From Ponticaulis sp. (GTDB lineage: Bacteria; Pseudomonadota; Alphaproteobacteria; Caulobacterales; Hyphomonadaceae), in the NCBI GenBank assembly GCA_002692725.1, contig NZLU01000067.1:1-64000 (forward strand): DNA of 64,000 nucleotides, read 5' to 3'. Shown here in pieces: positions 1 to 9,409 of the stretch. The notes under the pieces were generated by a model. It saw only the letters and a program-made list of their open reading frames with translations, was not told the DNA's origin and did no database searches. Every line of letters begins with the position of its first letter. Position 1 is the stretch's first letter. Made by a program: the position numbers and the translations under genes.

Positions 1-110
1 ATAATCTCTTCAGGCTTCAGTCTCTTGCCCATAGTTCAGCTCCATATCTGAAGCCGGTACTAACTCAAATAATGGACCACTTTTCGGGGAGCAGACCAGC
101 AAGTTTTCAA
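1..110 (-). mobile_element. left-edge fragment of a probable IS3-family insertion sequence
   Basis: Reading leftward, an ATG at position 32 opens MGKRLKPEEI and runs off the window. A GGAG ribosome binding site lies about 8 bases upstream. This start resembles the N-terminus of OrfA transposases of IS3-family elements, which commonly begin M-x-K-R-x-K-P-E-E-I. The next ~80 bases contain no gene and probably hold the end of the element, but its terminal inverted repeat cannot be fixed from one end. Only about ten codons are visible, so this is a motif-level guess. Confidence 0.42.
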
Positions 111-165
111 GGACGAACGGGTTCTCGCAGTCAGGAATCAGCGCCTCTGTTACTTCCTTACCCAC

Positions 166-1560
166 CTAGCCTCTCGCCAGTCGCGCCCATGGCCCGCGAA
201 TGGCAAAGGTGAGATGTGGTCCCTGCAAATTGACGAACAGCGTGCCACCATCGGGCGACCAGCAGGCACCGGCGAATTCGGCATCATTGCCGCCGCCTGC
301 GCGACAGATGGAATAAACCCGCCCCTCCGGCGTTACGCCGCGCACATAGCTCTCGCCCTCACCGTCCTCACACACGGTGAGATCGCCCCAGGGTGACGCA
401 ACGATATTGTCGCAATAATCCATTTCCTGCTCGCCCGGGCTTTCATACCAAAGCGTCAGCTTGCCAGGCGCGCGGGCTTCGTCGGCTGTGCCCTCATACG
501 CGCTCGGCTCATACTTCCAGATCTGGCCATACTGCGCCGCGCCGCCCGACGTGCACGCAAAGAACACTGCCGCGCCCTGAGGCTGGAGGGCAAAGCACAT
601 GCCTTCTCCGCGCGCGAAAACTGCCCCGCCTTTGGCCGCGCCGCGCATCTTCATATCGTTCGCCGGATTGTCGATATGATCGATGTCCAGCCATTCAACC
701 TCCCAGCTGCCACCAATGGCGAAGCCGGTTGGATTGGTCCAGTTTCGCGTGTTTGCGGTTTTCTGGCCTTTAATGGCGAGAATTTGCAATTTGCCACCTT
801 TGGCGAGTTCGTCCGGCGCATCCGGCAGGAAGCGATAGATCAGGGAATCGTCTTCATCCTCGGTCTGATAGACAATCCCGGTTTTCGGATCGGTGGCCGT
901 GGCTTCATGGTTGAACCGGCCCATGGCCTTCAGCGGCAGAGGCGTAACCATGCCCTTGGCCGACGCATCGACTTCAAAGACATAACCGTGATCTGCACGG
1001 GCATGCGCTCCAGCTTGCTCCAACGTTTCCTCACACGACAACCAGGTGCCGCGCGGTGTCATGCCGCCCGCGCAATTGCGGATCGTGCCAGACAAAGACA
1101 GATGCGAACGCTCAACGCGGCGGTCTTTGAGGTTGAACAACAGTGTCGTTGTTCCGCCCGGCTGAGGTTCGCCACTGGCCGGCTCAATATCGTAGACCTT
1201 ATCCATGTCCGGCAACGCCGATTTCGCGGCATAGGGACCTTCGCCGATCTCATCCCAGTCAAGTTCATGATTTCGCACAAGTACGCAGCGATCGGCGTCG
1301 CCCTCAACCGGGAAACAGGCCATTCCGTCATGTGAGATGGGAACCAGCAGACCGTCATCCATCACATCGCCTGCACGCGAGTGAACCGAATAGGTGAATC
1401 CGGGTGGCAGATCGAGCAGTCTTTCCGGGTCGGGCACAATCTGGTTTCTGGCCTGTGCTTCAGCGTCCGTTGTCGCGCACCCACCCAGCAGTGGATAAGC
1501 GCCCGTCGCAACCCCTAGAGACATGGCCGTTCTGAAGAAAGCGCGCCGTGATGCCTGCAT
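166..1560 (-). CDS. PhoX-like phosphatase (DUF839), Tat-exported, possible lipoprotein
   Basis: A 464-residue exported protein of the PhoX/DUF839 family, whose characterised members are metal-dependent alkaline phosphatases releasing phosphate from organic esters in the periplasm. The N-terminus has a twin-arginine motif (SRRAFF, residues 4-9), a hydrophobic stretch and then LGGC near residue 28. Both Tat export and lipid attachment are therefore possible. The body shows family blocks such as RNHELDW, a CEETLEQAG segment and CEDGEGE near the C-terminus. An AGGGGA ribosome binding site sits 6-7 bases before the ATG. The gene is monocistronic, with its stop close to the IS-like fragment. Substrate and regulation cannot be read from the sequence, and no Pho box was recognised. 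Family call firm; activity inferred. Confidence 0.86.
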   Translation of the reverse strand: MQASRRAFFRTAMSLGVATGAYPLLGGCATTDAEAQARNQIVPDPERLLDLPPGFTYSVHSRAGDVMDDGLLVPISHDGMACFPVEGDADRCVLVRNHELDWDEIGEGPYAAKSALPDMDKVYDIEPASGEPQPGGTTTLLFNLKDRRVERSHLSLSGTIRNCAGGMTPRGTWLSCEETLEQAGAHARADHGYVFEVDASAKGMVTPLPLKAMGRFNHEATATDPKTGIVYQTEDEDDSLIYRFLPDAPDELAKGGKLQILAIKGQKTANTRNWTNPTGFAIGGSWEVEWLDIDHIDNPANDMKMRGAAKGGAVFARGEGMCFALQPQGAAVFFACTSGGAAQYGQIWKYEPSAYEGTADEARAPGKLTLWYESPGEQEMDYCDNIVASPWGDLTVCEDGEGESYVRGVTPEGRVYSICRAGGGNDAEFAGACWSPDGGTLFVNLQGPHLTFAIRGPWARLARG

Positions 1561-1714
1561 CGAAAATCCCCTGTTCCGGATGAGATTGGTCTAACAGGAA
1601 GGATACAACCATTCTATGACAATCGAGACGAATGGCTGCAGTTTTCATGTTCGGGAACGCTCAGGCTGTTATCGCGTTTCAACACTTCATCACGCAATAT
1701 GAAGGTTGTTCGAC

Positions 1715-1993
1715 ATGAAATTCGCATCTCTGTCTATCGCACCGCCCCTGGGCCTGACAGCATTAGCCTCCTGCGCCCATCCTGCAGCGGGTGTTCGCAC
1801 GGCCTGCGTCAATGATCAGGCGATCCGCGCTGAAGTCGTCGCGATTCAGGCAGATTCGGTCGTGGTGGTTGGCCCTGATGGCCAGTTCAATGTCTCCAAG
1901 GCCTACCTCACGGAAATGCCGCGCATTGGCGATTTCCTGCATATCAGCCCGACCAATCAGAATGGCGAATGCGTCTACACACCGGCTTATTAA
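1715..1993 (+). CDS. small lipoprotein, paralogue of the next gene
   Basis: A predicted 92-residue lipoprotein with a short signal peptide ending in LASC (lipobox), then about 70 residues. I chose the ATG at 1715 because GAAGG lies 9 bases upstream; a TTG three codons earlier is also open. The mature part has one Cys near each end (CVNDQ and GECVY) that could pair in the periplasm. It follows the same pattern as the next gene: C, an alternating hydrophobic segment, GPxGxF, L, PxxGDxL, C. The two look like a tandem duplication. I do not recognise a named family and propose no function beyond envelope location. Confidence 0.7.
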   Translation: MKFASLSIAPPLGLTALASCAHPAAGVRTACVNDQAIRAEVVAIQADSVVVVGPDGQFNVSKAYLTEMPRIGDFLHISPTNQNGECVYTPAY

Positions 1994-2057
1994 GCGGGAG
2001 CAATCTTGCACCGGACTATTGATGGATTATGCTCCCCTTCAGGTGAGGGAGAGCACT

Positions 2058-2366
2058 ATGCCTATTCGATCGGATCGTATTCAAACAGGGATCGCACTGA
2101 TGGCGAGCGTCGGACTGTCGGCTTGCAGCAATGGCGGCATGGTGGGTGGTCCCTGCACGTATGACACCTCCAGATTCACCGCATCGGTGATCGAGCTTCG
2201 CGACAATGTTGCGGAATTCGAAGGCCCGGTGGGCCCGTTCACCATGAGCTATTCGGAACTGGGCGAAAAACCCGACAAGGGAGACTCGCTCGATTTCTCT
2301 CTGGATTTGATTACCTCCGGCACCTGTACGCCAGAAATTTATACGGTCGTGCGTGGCGAGGAATGA
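2058..2366 (+). CDS. small lipoprotein, paralogue of the preceding gene
   Basis: A predicted 102-residue lipoprotein. The signal peptide ends in LSAC (lipobox) around residue 21. I place the start at the ATG at 2058, 7 bases after GAGGGA; a much longer reading frame starting upstream overlaps the previous gene and is unlikely. The mature domain repeats the layout of the upstream lipoprotein, with paired Cys residues (GPCTYD and GTCTPE), GPVGPF and PDKGDSL. Its TGA stop overlaps the ATG of the next gene (ATGA), which implies translational coupling to the DUF5672 protein. Function unknown; the lipoprotein call rests on the signal sequence. Confidence 0.7.
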   Translation: MPIRSDRIQTGIALMASVGLSACSNGGMVGGPCTYDTSRFTASVIELRDNVAEFEGPVGPFTMSYSELGEKPDKGDSLDFSLDLITSGTCTPEIYTVVRGEE

Positions 2367-3220
2367 TCTCCGATGCACGGCGCATCAACCAGATACTTAG
2401 ATCCCGCGGGTTCTTTCCATCCGACTTCACGCTGGATCTGATTTCCGAGCACCTTCCGCCCCTGCAGCGCACCCGATTTCCACCAGACTTCACTCGTGCC
2501 CGTAAAATCCTGCCCGATATCGCTCTACCCGCATCTTTCAGAGGACCCGTCGGCCTGATCGTGGAAACCCGTTGCCATGATAATCTGGCGTTCGTGACCC
2601 AGCAGGTTTGTAACGATCTTGTTTTGCCAGTGGTGCTGATCCACGGCTCAGAAAACCGCAGCTTCATCAAAGAGCGATTGCCGGATGAACTCAAAACGAC
2701 TGAGCGGCTGTTTCTGGTGGAATTGAAGACAGCGACACTTTCATTAGCCGACTATAATGGCCTGTTTCTCCTGCCGAAATTCTGGAGCTCGTTTGAAAGC
2801 AATGATCAGGTTCTGGTCTTTCAGACTGACGTTGTATTCTGCCGGAACTCTCCATATCGCCTGAGCGACTTCCAAGATTTTGCTTATATCGGTTCTTCCT
2901 GGGACCGAAGCCGACCCGTTGGCCTCATCCTTGATGGCGGCTATGGCGGCGTCAGCTTACGCGACCCACGCGCGCTGACAGGCTTGTTGAACCAATTCCC
3001 CGCTAATGACTGGCCGGGCGGTGAAGACGGTTATTTCGCCTTCTATGCTGATCTGATGGATCTCAAACTTGCTCGCCCGCAGGACAGCGATCGATTTTGC
3101 ACTCAGGACAGGTTTGTGGGGCCAAGCCTCGCAGTTCACAAACCGACCAGGCTATCAAAGGCCGAACGTGAGGCACTGCTGTCCTATTGCCCGGACGTTC
3201 ATCGCTTATTTGAAACCTGA
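2363..3220 (+). CDS. DUF5672 family protein, glycosyltransferase-like
   Basis: A 285-residue soluble protein matching DUF5672, a family often found with surface-polysaccharide genes and thought to be glycosyltransferase-like. Family features are PVGLIVETRCHDNLAFV near residue 70, the FQTDVVFCRNS segment (a possible metal-binding TDVV in place of DxD) around residue 150, then YIGSSWD, GGYGGVSLRD and GGEDGYFAF. The ATG overlaps the stop of the preceding lipoprotein gene by four bases. A long inverted repeat follows directly and may end the transcript. No other polysaccharide genes are adjacent, so donor and acceptor cannot be guessed. Catalysis is inferred from the fold family only. Confidence 0.72.
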   Translation: MISDARRINQILRSRGFFPSDFTLDLISEHLPPLQRTRFPPDFTRARKILPDIALPASFRGPVGLIVETRCHDNLAFVTQQVCNDLVLPVVLIHGSENRSFIKERLPDELKTTERLFLVELKTATLSLADYNGLFLLPKFWSSFESNDQVLVFQTDVVFCRNSPYRLSDFQDFAYIGSSWDRSRPVGLILDGGYGGVSLRDPRALTGLLNQFPANDWPGGEDGYFAFYADLMDLKLARPQDSDRFCTQDRFVGPSLAVHKPTRLSKAEREALLSYCPDVHRLFET

Positions 3221-3236
3221 ACCGACGGAATGAGGG

Positions 3237-3281
3237 AAAGACAGACTGCCGGGGAAAAGTCTGGGGAGGCAGCCTGTCTTT
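3237..3281 (+). terminator. hairpin after the DUF5672 gene
   Basis: Two 14-base arms (3237-3250 and 3268-3281) pair with one mismatch around a 17-base loop, starting 17 bases after the stop. The right arm ends in CTTTC but no clean T-run follows, so it may terminate weakly or simply protect the 3' end of the mRNA. Confidence 0.45.
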
Positions 3282-3486
3282 CGGGGTATTAGCAGTCAGA
3301 AAGTTCCGTGAAGACTCAGCCCTCGTCCACTTGGGCAGGTGAACTCAGCATCCCATCTTCACGGTCCCCTGATCCTCCGCGTGCGTCCCACTCGCCTGCG
3401 ATGATCGAAGGAAATTGTTCTGTTGCCAGCTACAAATACTCAGTCGAACTCTGTGTCTCTTCGGAAAGAACACCTAATTTTCATGG

Positions 3487-3513
3487 ATAGGTATACCTAT
3501 TTTTCAAAAATAG
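3487..3513. promoter_or_regulatory. two overlapping palindromes upstream of the LAL regulator gene
   Basis: A perfect 14-bp palindrome, ATAGGTATACCTAT (3487-3500), overlaps a second one with perfect 8-bp arms, CTATTTTT and AAAAATAG around a single C (3497-3513). They lie 45-70 bases upstream of the GTG start at 3557, in an A+T-rich stretch. This position suits an operator, possibly autoregulatory. The rest of 3282-3556 shows no supported gene; a 60-codon frame there has no ribosome binding site and no recognisable protein. Confidence 0.45.
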
Positions 3514-3556
3514 ACTAGGATATCCGGAATGATTTTGAGAAGGGCGTCAGGCTTCA

Positions 3557-6205
3557 GTGTTAGTTGAACGAGAAAACGAACTTAAAACCCTGACAAAAAT
3601 TCTGGCCAAGGCGGACAAAGGTCAGGGACAGATCGTCTTGGTGTCGGGTGAAGCCGGTATCGGCAAATCGAGCCTCATTCAGGCAATGCAACGCAATGCG
3701 CGAGAGGCGACCCCAAAGCTCAATTGGTTTGAAGGCGGATGCGAGGCTTTGTTCACTCCGCGCACCCTTGGTCCGGTCTATGACATGGCCCCGCAAATGG
3801 GCCGTATGGTGGAAATGGCCCTGCAAGCTGAAAGTGGGCCATCCGCGCTCTACTATGCCATTCTGTCCGCGCTTGAGAAAGCGCAGCCCGCCGTCATGGT
3901 CTGCGAAGACCTGCACTGGGCCGACCACGCCACGCTCGATCTGATCAAATATATTGCCCGACGCCTGAACCTTTTGCGTGTGACGCTTATCCTCAGCTTC
4001 CGGGATGATGAGATCCAGCTCACCCATCCACTGACCCAGCTTCTGGGCGACCTGCCAGGCACAATGACAACGCGCCTACCGCTTAACCCCCTCACAGAGG
4101 CCGGGGTGATCCAGCTTTCGGAGAATTCCAAGGTCGACGGAAAGGCCGTTTTCAGCATCACTGACGGAAACCCGTTCTATGTGTCCGAACTCATCGCCGC
4201 CGGAACAGATTCGGCCTATGTACCCGCGTCGGTGAAAGATGCAGTCGCATTGCGACTGGCCCAGTTATCTTCCAACACGCGCGAACTTCTGGAACGCCTC
4301 AGCGTGATGCCGAAATCTTCACGGATAGAGTTTCTGCAGGCATTGATCGGAGACAATCTCAGCGAGCAGCTGGCTGATGGTCTGGCGCGCGGTTTTCTTG
4401 TCGAAGATGGCGTCGCCGTACGGTTTCGGCACGATCTGACGCGCCTCGCCATTTTCGACCGACTATCGCCGTCACGACGTCGTCAATATCACGCGGACTG
4501 CCTGAGAATTCTCGAAAACGAGACGAATGCGCCCATGCTCGATCGGCTCGTTCACCATGCGGCTGGTGCTCAGGATAGTGGGAAAGTGCTCCGCTTTGCC
4601 CCGCTCGCTGCGGAGGCCGCTGCGATTGCGGGGGCACATGGCGGGGCGGCGGCACACTATGCCCTCGCGCTGAAATTCGTAAACGAAGCCGAGCCAGAAC
4701 TCGCAGCCAGGCTGTATGAATCCTGGGCCTATGAATCCACTTTATCTGACCAGATGGGTGAAGACGTTCTTGATGGCCTCAGGCATGCCATCACGCTCTG
4801 GCGGGCGCTCAACCGGCCCGACAAGGTTGGACGCTGCCTGCGTCAGCTCTCGCGAATTCACTGGTATCGCGGGGAGAGTGTCTCGGCGGCGCGTTATGCG
4901 GACCAGGCGATTCAGGTGCTCGAGGCTCTGCCGGCCTCAGCCGAGCGCGGCATGGCCTATTCCATGCGCTCACAATTGCACATGTTGAACGACCAGATGG
5001 AGCAGGCCATTGAATGGGGGTTTCGCGCGCTCGACTTTGAAAGCGATCACCCCGATCTCGAAATTCGCATGCATGCGCTGAACAATATCGGCACGGCGAT
5101 GATCTTCCGGGATAACCGCGACGGACTGATCCATTTGAAAGAGAGCCTGCGCCTGGCGCTCGCCCATGGCCATCATGAAAACGCAGCGCGCGCCTATAAC
5201 AATCTTGCCGAATATGCGGTGGAGTTCCGGGACTTCAAACTGGCCGAAGAAATGCTCGAAGCGGCGCTGAAATTCGACAAGCAAAACGATCTGGATGCCT
5301 GGACGCATTATCTCTCCGGACGATTGGGGCAAATGCGGATGGATCAGGGCAAGCTTGACGAAGGCATTGCGATTGCCAGCGAAATCATCTCCGACCCCCA
5401 CTGCCCGACACTTCTGTCCCGACTTCCTGCCAATCTCGTGATTTCCCGCGCACGCATGCGGAAAGGAGATCCAGAGGCCGAGGCGCTTCTACAGGAAACG
5501 CTGTCCAACGCGCTTGCGACAGACGAGAAACAGCACATTGTTCCGGCCCGACTGTCCATCATCGAATGGGCCTGGCTGAGCGACAAAACCGCGACCGCCA
5601 TGGAGCATATTCAGCGGCTTATGCAGCTTACCCAATCGGATCGTCATCCCTGGAATATGGGTGATCGCGCGATCTGGGCCGACCGATTTGGCTTTCAGCC
5701 AAGCCTGAACATCATGAAAGACTTGCCCGAACCCTATCGGCTTGAACTTGAAGGAAAATACGAGGCGGCAGCGAAATCCTGGGACCATATCGGCGCGCCC
5801 TATGAGAGCGCGATGGTGAAACTGCGCAGTCAGAACAAGACACTCGTCACCGAAGCCATCGAAGCCTTTCAGGAAATCGGTGCGGGCCTCGCCCTGCAAA
5901 AAGCCCGGACGATTGCGGAAGGGTTGGGCCTGAAGATCAAACTCTCACAACGCAAGCGCGGTCCCTACCAAGCCACCCGCGAGCACCCGCTCGGGCTGAC
6001 GGCGAAAGAGCAGGAAGTGCTCAGCTGTCTGAAGGAAGGTCTGTCCAACCGCGAAATCGCAGACCAGCTCAGCCGGTCTCAGCGCACTGTCGAACACCAT
6101 GTCTCGGCCATTCTGGGCAAGCTCGATGCCACTAATCGGACCTCTGCGATTCTACGTGTTCAGCGTGAACCCTGGCTGGTTGACACCTCGCTTCGACCGG
6201 ACTGA
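3557..6205 (+). CDS. LuxR-family ATPase regulator (MalT/LAL type)
   Basis: An 882-residue cytoplasmic STAND-type transcription activator. Order: AAA/NTPase domain at the N-terminus with Walker A GEAGIGKS (residues 31-38) and a Walker B-like VMVCEDLHWAD near residue 115; a winged-helix and helical region; a long TPR-like helical array (about 370-780); and a C-terminal LuxR helix-turn-helix (about 815-875, LTAKEQEVL, NREIADQL, TVEHHVSAIL). Such proteins bind ATP, oligomerise on an inducer or partner and activate promoters through the C-terminal domain. The start is GTG, with GAAGG about 12 bases upstream. It stands alone between non-regulatory genes, so inducer and targets are unknown. Palindromes upstream suggest controlled expression. 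Confidence 0.88.
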   Translation: MLVERENELKTLTKILAKADKGQGQIVLVSGEAGIGKSSLIQAMQRNAREATPKLNWFEGGCEALFTPRTLGPVYDMAPQMGRMVEMALQAESGPSALYYAILSALEKAQPAVMVCEDLHWADHATLDLIKYIARRLNLLRVTLILSFRDDEIQLTHPLTQLLGDLPGTMTTRLPLNPLTEAGVIQLSENSKVDGKAVFSITDGNPFYVSELIAAGTDSAYVPASVKDAVALRLAQLSSNTRELLERLSVMPKSSRIEFLQALIGDNLSEQLADGLARGFLVEDGVAVRFRHDLTRLAIFDRLSPSRRRQYHADCLRILENETNAPMLDRLVHHAAGAQDSGKVLRFAPLAAEAAAIAGAHGGAAAHYALALKFVNEAEPELAARLYESWAYESTLSDQMGEDVLDGLRHAITLWRALNRPDKVGRCLRQLSRIHWYRGESVSAARYADQAIQVLEALPASAERGMAYSMRSQLHMLNDQMEQAIEWGFRALDFESDHPDLEIRMHALNNIGTAMIFRDNRDGLIHLKESLRLALAHGHHENAARAYNNLAEYAVEFRDFKLAEEMLEAALKFDKQNDLDAWTHYLSGRLGQMRMDQGKLDEGIAIASEIISDPHCPTLLSRLPANLVISRARMRKGDPEAEALLQETLSNALATDEKQHIVPARLSIIEWAWLSDKTATAMEHIQRLMQLTQSDRHPWNMGDRAIWADRFGFQPSLNIMKDLPEPYRLELEGKYEAAAKSWDHIGAPYESAMVKLRSQNKTLVTEAIEAFQEIGAGLALQKARTIAEGLGLKIKLSQRKRGPYQATREHPLGLTAKEQEVLSCLKEGLSNREIADQLSRSQRTVEHHVSAILGKLDATNRTSAILRVQREPWLVDTSLRPD

Positions 6206-6331
6206 ACCTAAGCCGAAACAATGAGAGCGCTATCCATGCGCGTTCGACTGCAATTCTGTGAAAAATTGCGGATCAATTTCTCGTATCGGGCGTAATCAGT
6301 TGTGTTCCACACTTAATTTCGGACACAGTTT

Positions 6332-8419
6332 GTGGTGAAACGAATAAACTTTCTTAAGTCGCAATTGTTAGGCTTCGCAGATCGGGTTCGCGCCCATTAT
6401 TTCTGGCGACCTAACGATACGGCTTCGGGGACGCGTGGGACACAAATGATGACGTATCGCGCCGATATCGAGCAGGCACGCCAGACGCGTCTGCGAAGAC
6501 GGCGACTGACTTTTCTGACTGGATTGTCTGCAGCGCTGCTGATCGGCGCTGTCAGTGGCTATGTGTATTGGCAAAGCCTGTTCTCCAATATGCCCGCTCT
6601 GCCGGACACGGACGAATTGTGGACGCGCAAACGGGAGTTCTCGCTCGATCTGATGAATGCGGACGGAGAGCGCATTTTCCATCGCGGCCCCGTATTCGGG
6701 GAAATGGTCGATCCGGAAACGCTGCCAGATCATGTTACCCAGGCTTTTCTCGCCGGTGAGGATAAGCGGTTTTACGATCATAAAGGCGTCGACATCACGG
6801 CAATCTTCCGGGCCGGATTTGCCAATTGGCGCGCCGGGCAGACCGTTCAGGGCGGATCGACCCTGACCCAGCAGGTCATCAAGAATGTGCTGTTGACGCC
6901 GGAACAGTCGATCAAGCGTAAAGCGCAGGAAATGACGCTCGCGCTGGAGCTTGAACAACGCCTGTCAAAGAATGAAATCCTCTCGCTCTATCTCAACCGA
7001 ATCTATCTCGGAAACCGCGCTTATGGCGTTGATGGTGCGGCAGAGGCCTATTTCAACAAGGATGCGAGTGAACTGACCCTGGCCGAAGCCACCTTCATCG
7101 CCTCGCTTCCCAAAGCGCCATCCCGCATGATTTCCGATCCTGATCTCGAGGATGCAAAAGCACGCCAGCAATACATTCTCAGCCAGATGGTTGATGAGGA
7201 TTATATTACGCTTGAAGAAGCACAGGCAGCCGCAAAAGAGCCGATCACATTTGTCGAACGTGCACCGCAGGATCCTTTGCTTGACCACGTCGCCGACCAT
7301 GTGATGAACGAGCTTGGGCAGCTCTTGCCCTCCATCCCGAATGATCTGGTCGTCACCATTACCATCGACCCCGAAATTCAGGGCTTTGTGCATGCTGCTC
7401 TGAAAAAGACGATTGAGGGCGAAGGCCAGCGTCTTGGCGCGCGCAATGGTGCGGGGCTGGTCATGGATACGAATGGCCGCGTCCTCGCCATGGTTGGTGG
7501 GCTCGACTATTATGAAAGCCAGTTTAACCGCGCGACGCAGGCCATGCGTCAGCCGGGCTCATCTTTCAAGCCGTTCGTTTATGCCGCCGCCATGGAAAAG
7601 GGCCTTCGGCCCTACACCGTTCGCGTCGATGAGCGCGTATATATCACCAAGGATTGGGCGCCCCGGAACTATACCAATCAATATTACGGTCCGGTGCGGC
7701 TGCGCGATGCGCTGGCGAACTCCCTCAATACCGTTTCTGCGAAGCTGACCAAGGAAGTCGGCGCGACGAAAGTTGTCGATATGGCCCACCGGCTGGGCCT
7801 GGGCACAGACCTGAAGCCCTATCCCTCCATTGCGCTGGGATCAGACGAAAGCACTTTGTTTGACCTTGTCCGCGCGTATGGCGCCTTTGCGCGATCCGGC
7901 AAGCGGATGGATCCTTATCTCATTGAGAAAATCGAAAACTCTCGCGGCGAGGTCATCTTCGAACGCAAGCCCTACCCTGCCGCAACGGTACTCGATAAAC
8001 GCGTGGCTGCAGACATGAATGAAATGCTGGCTCGCGTTGTCACACATGGCTCGGGCCGCGGCGCTTTGATTGATGGCTGGGACATCGCCGGCAAAACCGG
8101 CACATCGCAGAAATGGCGGGATGCCTGGTTTATCGGCTACACTAATTCGCTTATCGCCGGGGTCTGGCTTGGCAATGACGAGAACGAGCCCATGTCTCGC
8201 GTGTCGGGCGGCGGTTTGCCCGCCCGCACATGGAAAGCCTTTATGACCGAGATTCTGGAGGATTACGTTCCAGAACCCCTTCCGGGACTGGATGACCGCG
8301 AAGAGCTGACCGTCGCGCAACAACGCCGCCTCGATTTCTATGGCGAACTCTCCGACGCCTTCCGCAGTAATCGGCCCGCGCAAGTCGCATCCCTTCGTCC
8401 TGGCCTCACGCCGCAATAG
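6332..8419 (+). CDS. bifunctional class A penicillin-binding protein (PBP1A type)
   Basis: A 695-residue inner-membrane peptidoglycan synthase. A cytoplasmic N-terminus of about 60 residues precedes one membrane segment (about 65-85). The GT51 transglycosylase domain follows, with catalytic Glu in AGEDKRFYDHKG and the GGSTLTQQVIKN block. The transpeptidase domain has the nucleophile in SSFKP (SxxK), SLN (NSLNT) and the KTG triad in GKTGTSQ. It polymerises lipid II and cross-links strands in the periplasm. The GTG at 6332 gives the longest product; an ATG at 6446 would shorten the cytoplasmic tail and is a real alternative. The protein is shorter than E. coli PBP1A, with little room between the GT and TP domains for an inserted OB domain. 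Confidence 0.92.
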   Translation: MVKRINFLKSQLLGFADRVRAHYFWRPNDTASGTRGTQMMTYRADIEQARQTRLRRRRLTFLTGLSAALLIGAVSGYVYWQSLFSNMPALPDTDELWTRKREFSLDLMNADGERIFHRGPVFGEMVDPETLPDHVTQAFLAGEDKRFYDHKGVDITAIFRAGFANWRAGQTVQGGSTLTQQVIKNVLLTPEQSIKRKAQEMTLALELEQRLSKNEILSLYLNRIYLGNRAYGVDGAAEAYFNKDASELTLAEATFIASLPKAPSRMISDPDLEDAKARQQYILSQMVDEDYITLEEAQAAAKEPITFVERAPQDPLLDHVADHVMNELGQLLPSIPNDLVVTITIDPEIQGFVHAALKKTIEGEGQRLGARNGAGLVMDTNGRVLAMVGGLDYYESQFNRATQAMRQPGSSFKPFVYAAAMEKGLRPYTVRVDERVYITKDWAPRNYTNQYYGPVRLRDALANSLNTVSAKLTKEVGATKVVDMAHRLGLGTDLKPYPSIALGSDESTLFDLVRAYGAFARSGKRMDPYLIEKIENSRGEVIFERKPYPAATVLDKRVAADMNEMLARVVTHGSGRGALIDGWDIAGKTGTSQKWRDAWFIGYTNSLIAGVWLGNDENEPMSRVSGGGLPARTWKAFMTEILEDYVPEPLPGLDDREELTVAQQRRLDFYGELSDAFRSNRPAQVASLRPGLTPQ

Positions 8420-8488
8420 CCGCGCTTCCACTTTCGGCTGACCTCAACATGTTTATCTGCTAGTCTCTCCCAGAACCCGGAGGACGAA

Positions 8489-9241
8489 ATGGCTCGAATT
8501 GTCGTCGCTGGCACTTGCTGTACACGCGATCCTTTACAGGAATCCGGGCACGAGATTGTGGCCTTTTCCACCCTCGTCGTCTGGACGGCGCTCGCGTCAC
8601 CGCCAATCAAATTCGAAGACCGCTATCTCGAAGGTACAGATCACTCCTCCTTTATTCAGCGCAGCATTCGCGAGCAATTTGAAAAAACCTGGTTCGACCG
8701 GATCACCTCCTTCGATTTTGACTGGCTGATTCTCGATCTGCTGAGCGAACGGCGTGCCCTCATCGAAGTGGGCGACTCCTTTCTGTTCGAAAACTGGACG
8801 CTTCAGAAAAGCCCCGTCATCAACGATATGCTGAAAGACTATCCACGCGTCACAAAACGCGGCCCCTTGCCGGTGGATCGCTGGCTGGAGCTGACCACAC
8901 CCGCAATTGACCGGTTTCGGGAGGTGGTCGACCCGAGCCGGGTTATTGTGAACCGGGTTGTTCCGGGTCCCGGCTATCGTGAGCCAGATGGTTCAATCAG
9001 GCCGCATCCACCCGGCATGCGCGAGGAGTTTGATTATAACGCCGAACATCTGCCTGCGATTTATGATGCGTTCTGCGCGCGTCTTCCCGGCTGTCACCAG
9101 ATCAGAACACCACGCGACCTGATGGTCAGCGATCCGGACCATCGCTGGGGCAGAGGCCCGTTTCACTATGAAGCCGCCTTTGAGGATTATGTCCGCTCAC
9201 AGATCAATGAGATCATCGCCCGGCACACGCTGCCCGCCTGA
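8489..9241 (+). CDS. DUF6270 family protein
   Basis: A 250-residue soluble protein that fits DUF6270, a family of unknown function often near surface-polysaccharide genes. The N-terminus IVVAGTCCTRD corresponds to the family's G-S/T-C-x-T-R-D signature. Downstream blocks include FDWLILDLLSERR and, near the C-terminus, DHRWGRGPFHYE, which recalls the late D-x-x-H of SGNH-type hydrolases. A GGAGGACGAA ribosome binding site precedes the ATG. It lies between the penicillin-binding protein and a sulfotransferase-like gene on the same strand, compatible with an envelope-glycan role, but this is only context. Confidence 0.7.
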   Translation: MARIVVAGTCCTRDPLQESGHEIVAFSTLVVWTALASPPIKFEDRYLEGTDHSSFIQRSIREQFEKTWFDRITSFDFDWLILDLLSERRALIEVGDSFLFENWTLQKSPVINDMLKDYPRVTKRGPLPVDRWLELTTPAIDRFREVVDPSRVIVNRVVPGPGYREPDGSIRPHPPGMREEFDYNAEHLPAIYDAFCARLPGCHQIRTPRDLMVSDPDHRWGRGPFHYEAAFEDYVRSQINEIIARHTLPA

Positions 9242-9409
9242 TCGTCTGCAGTTCACAATCTAATCTATTTGTAACTCGCTTAAGCGACTGAGCGCGTTTA
9301 TGCTTTCCTCATCCCGAAAATTAAATCTCTGAAAGACGCGCAGATTTAATTTGACTCATCATGTTAATCAATAAAGTTTCATTGATAAACATAATGCGAG
9401 GCATTCCTT

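Noticed and set aside
3308..3490. A 60-codon frame before the LAL regulator
   Set aside because: No ribosome binding site, Ser/Pro-rich composition without likeness to a protein, and it overlaps the palindromic region.
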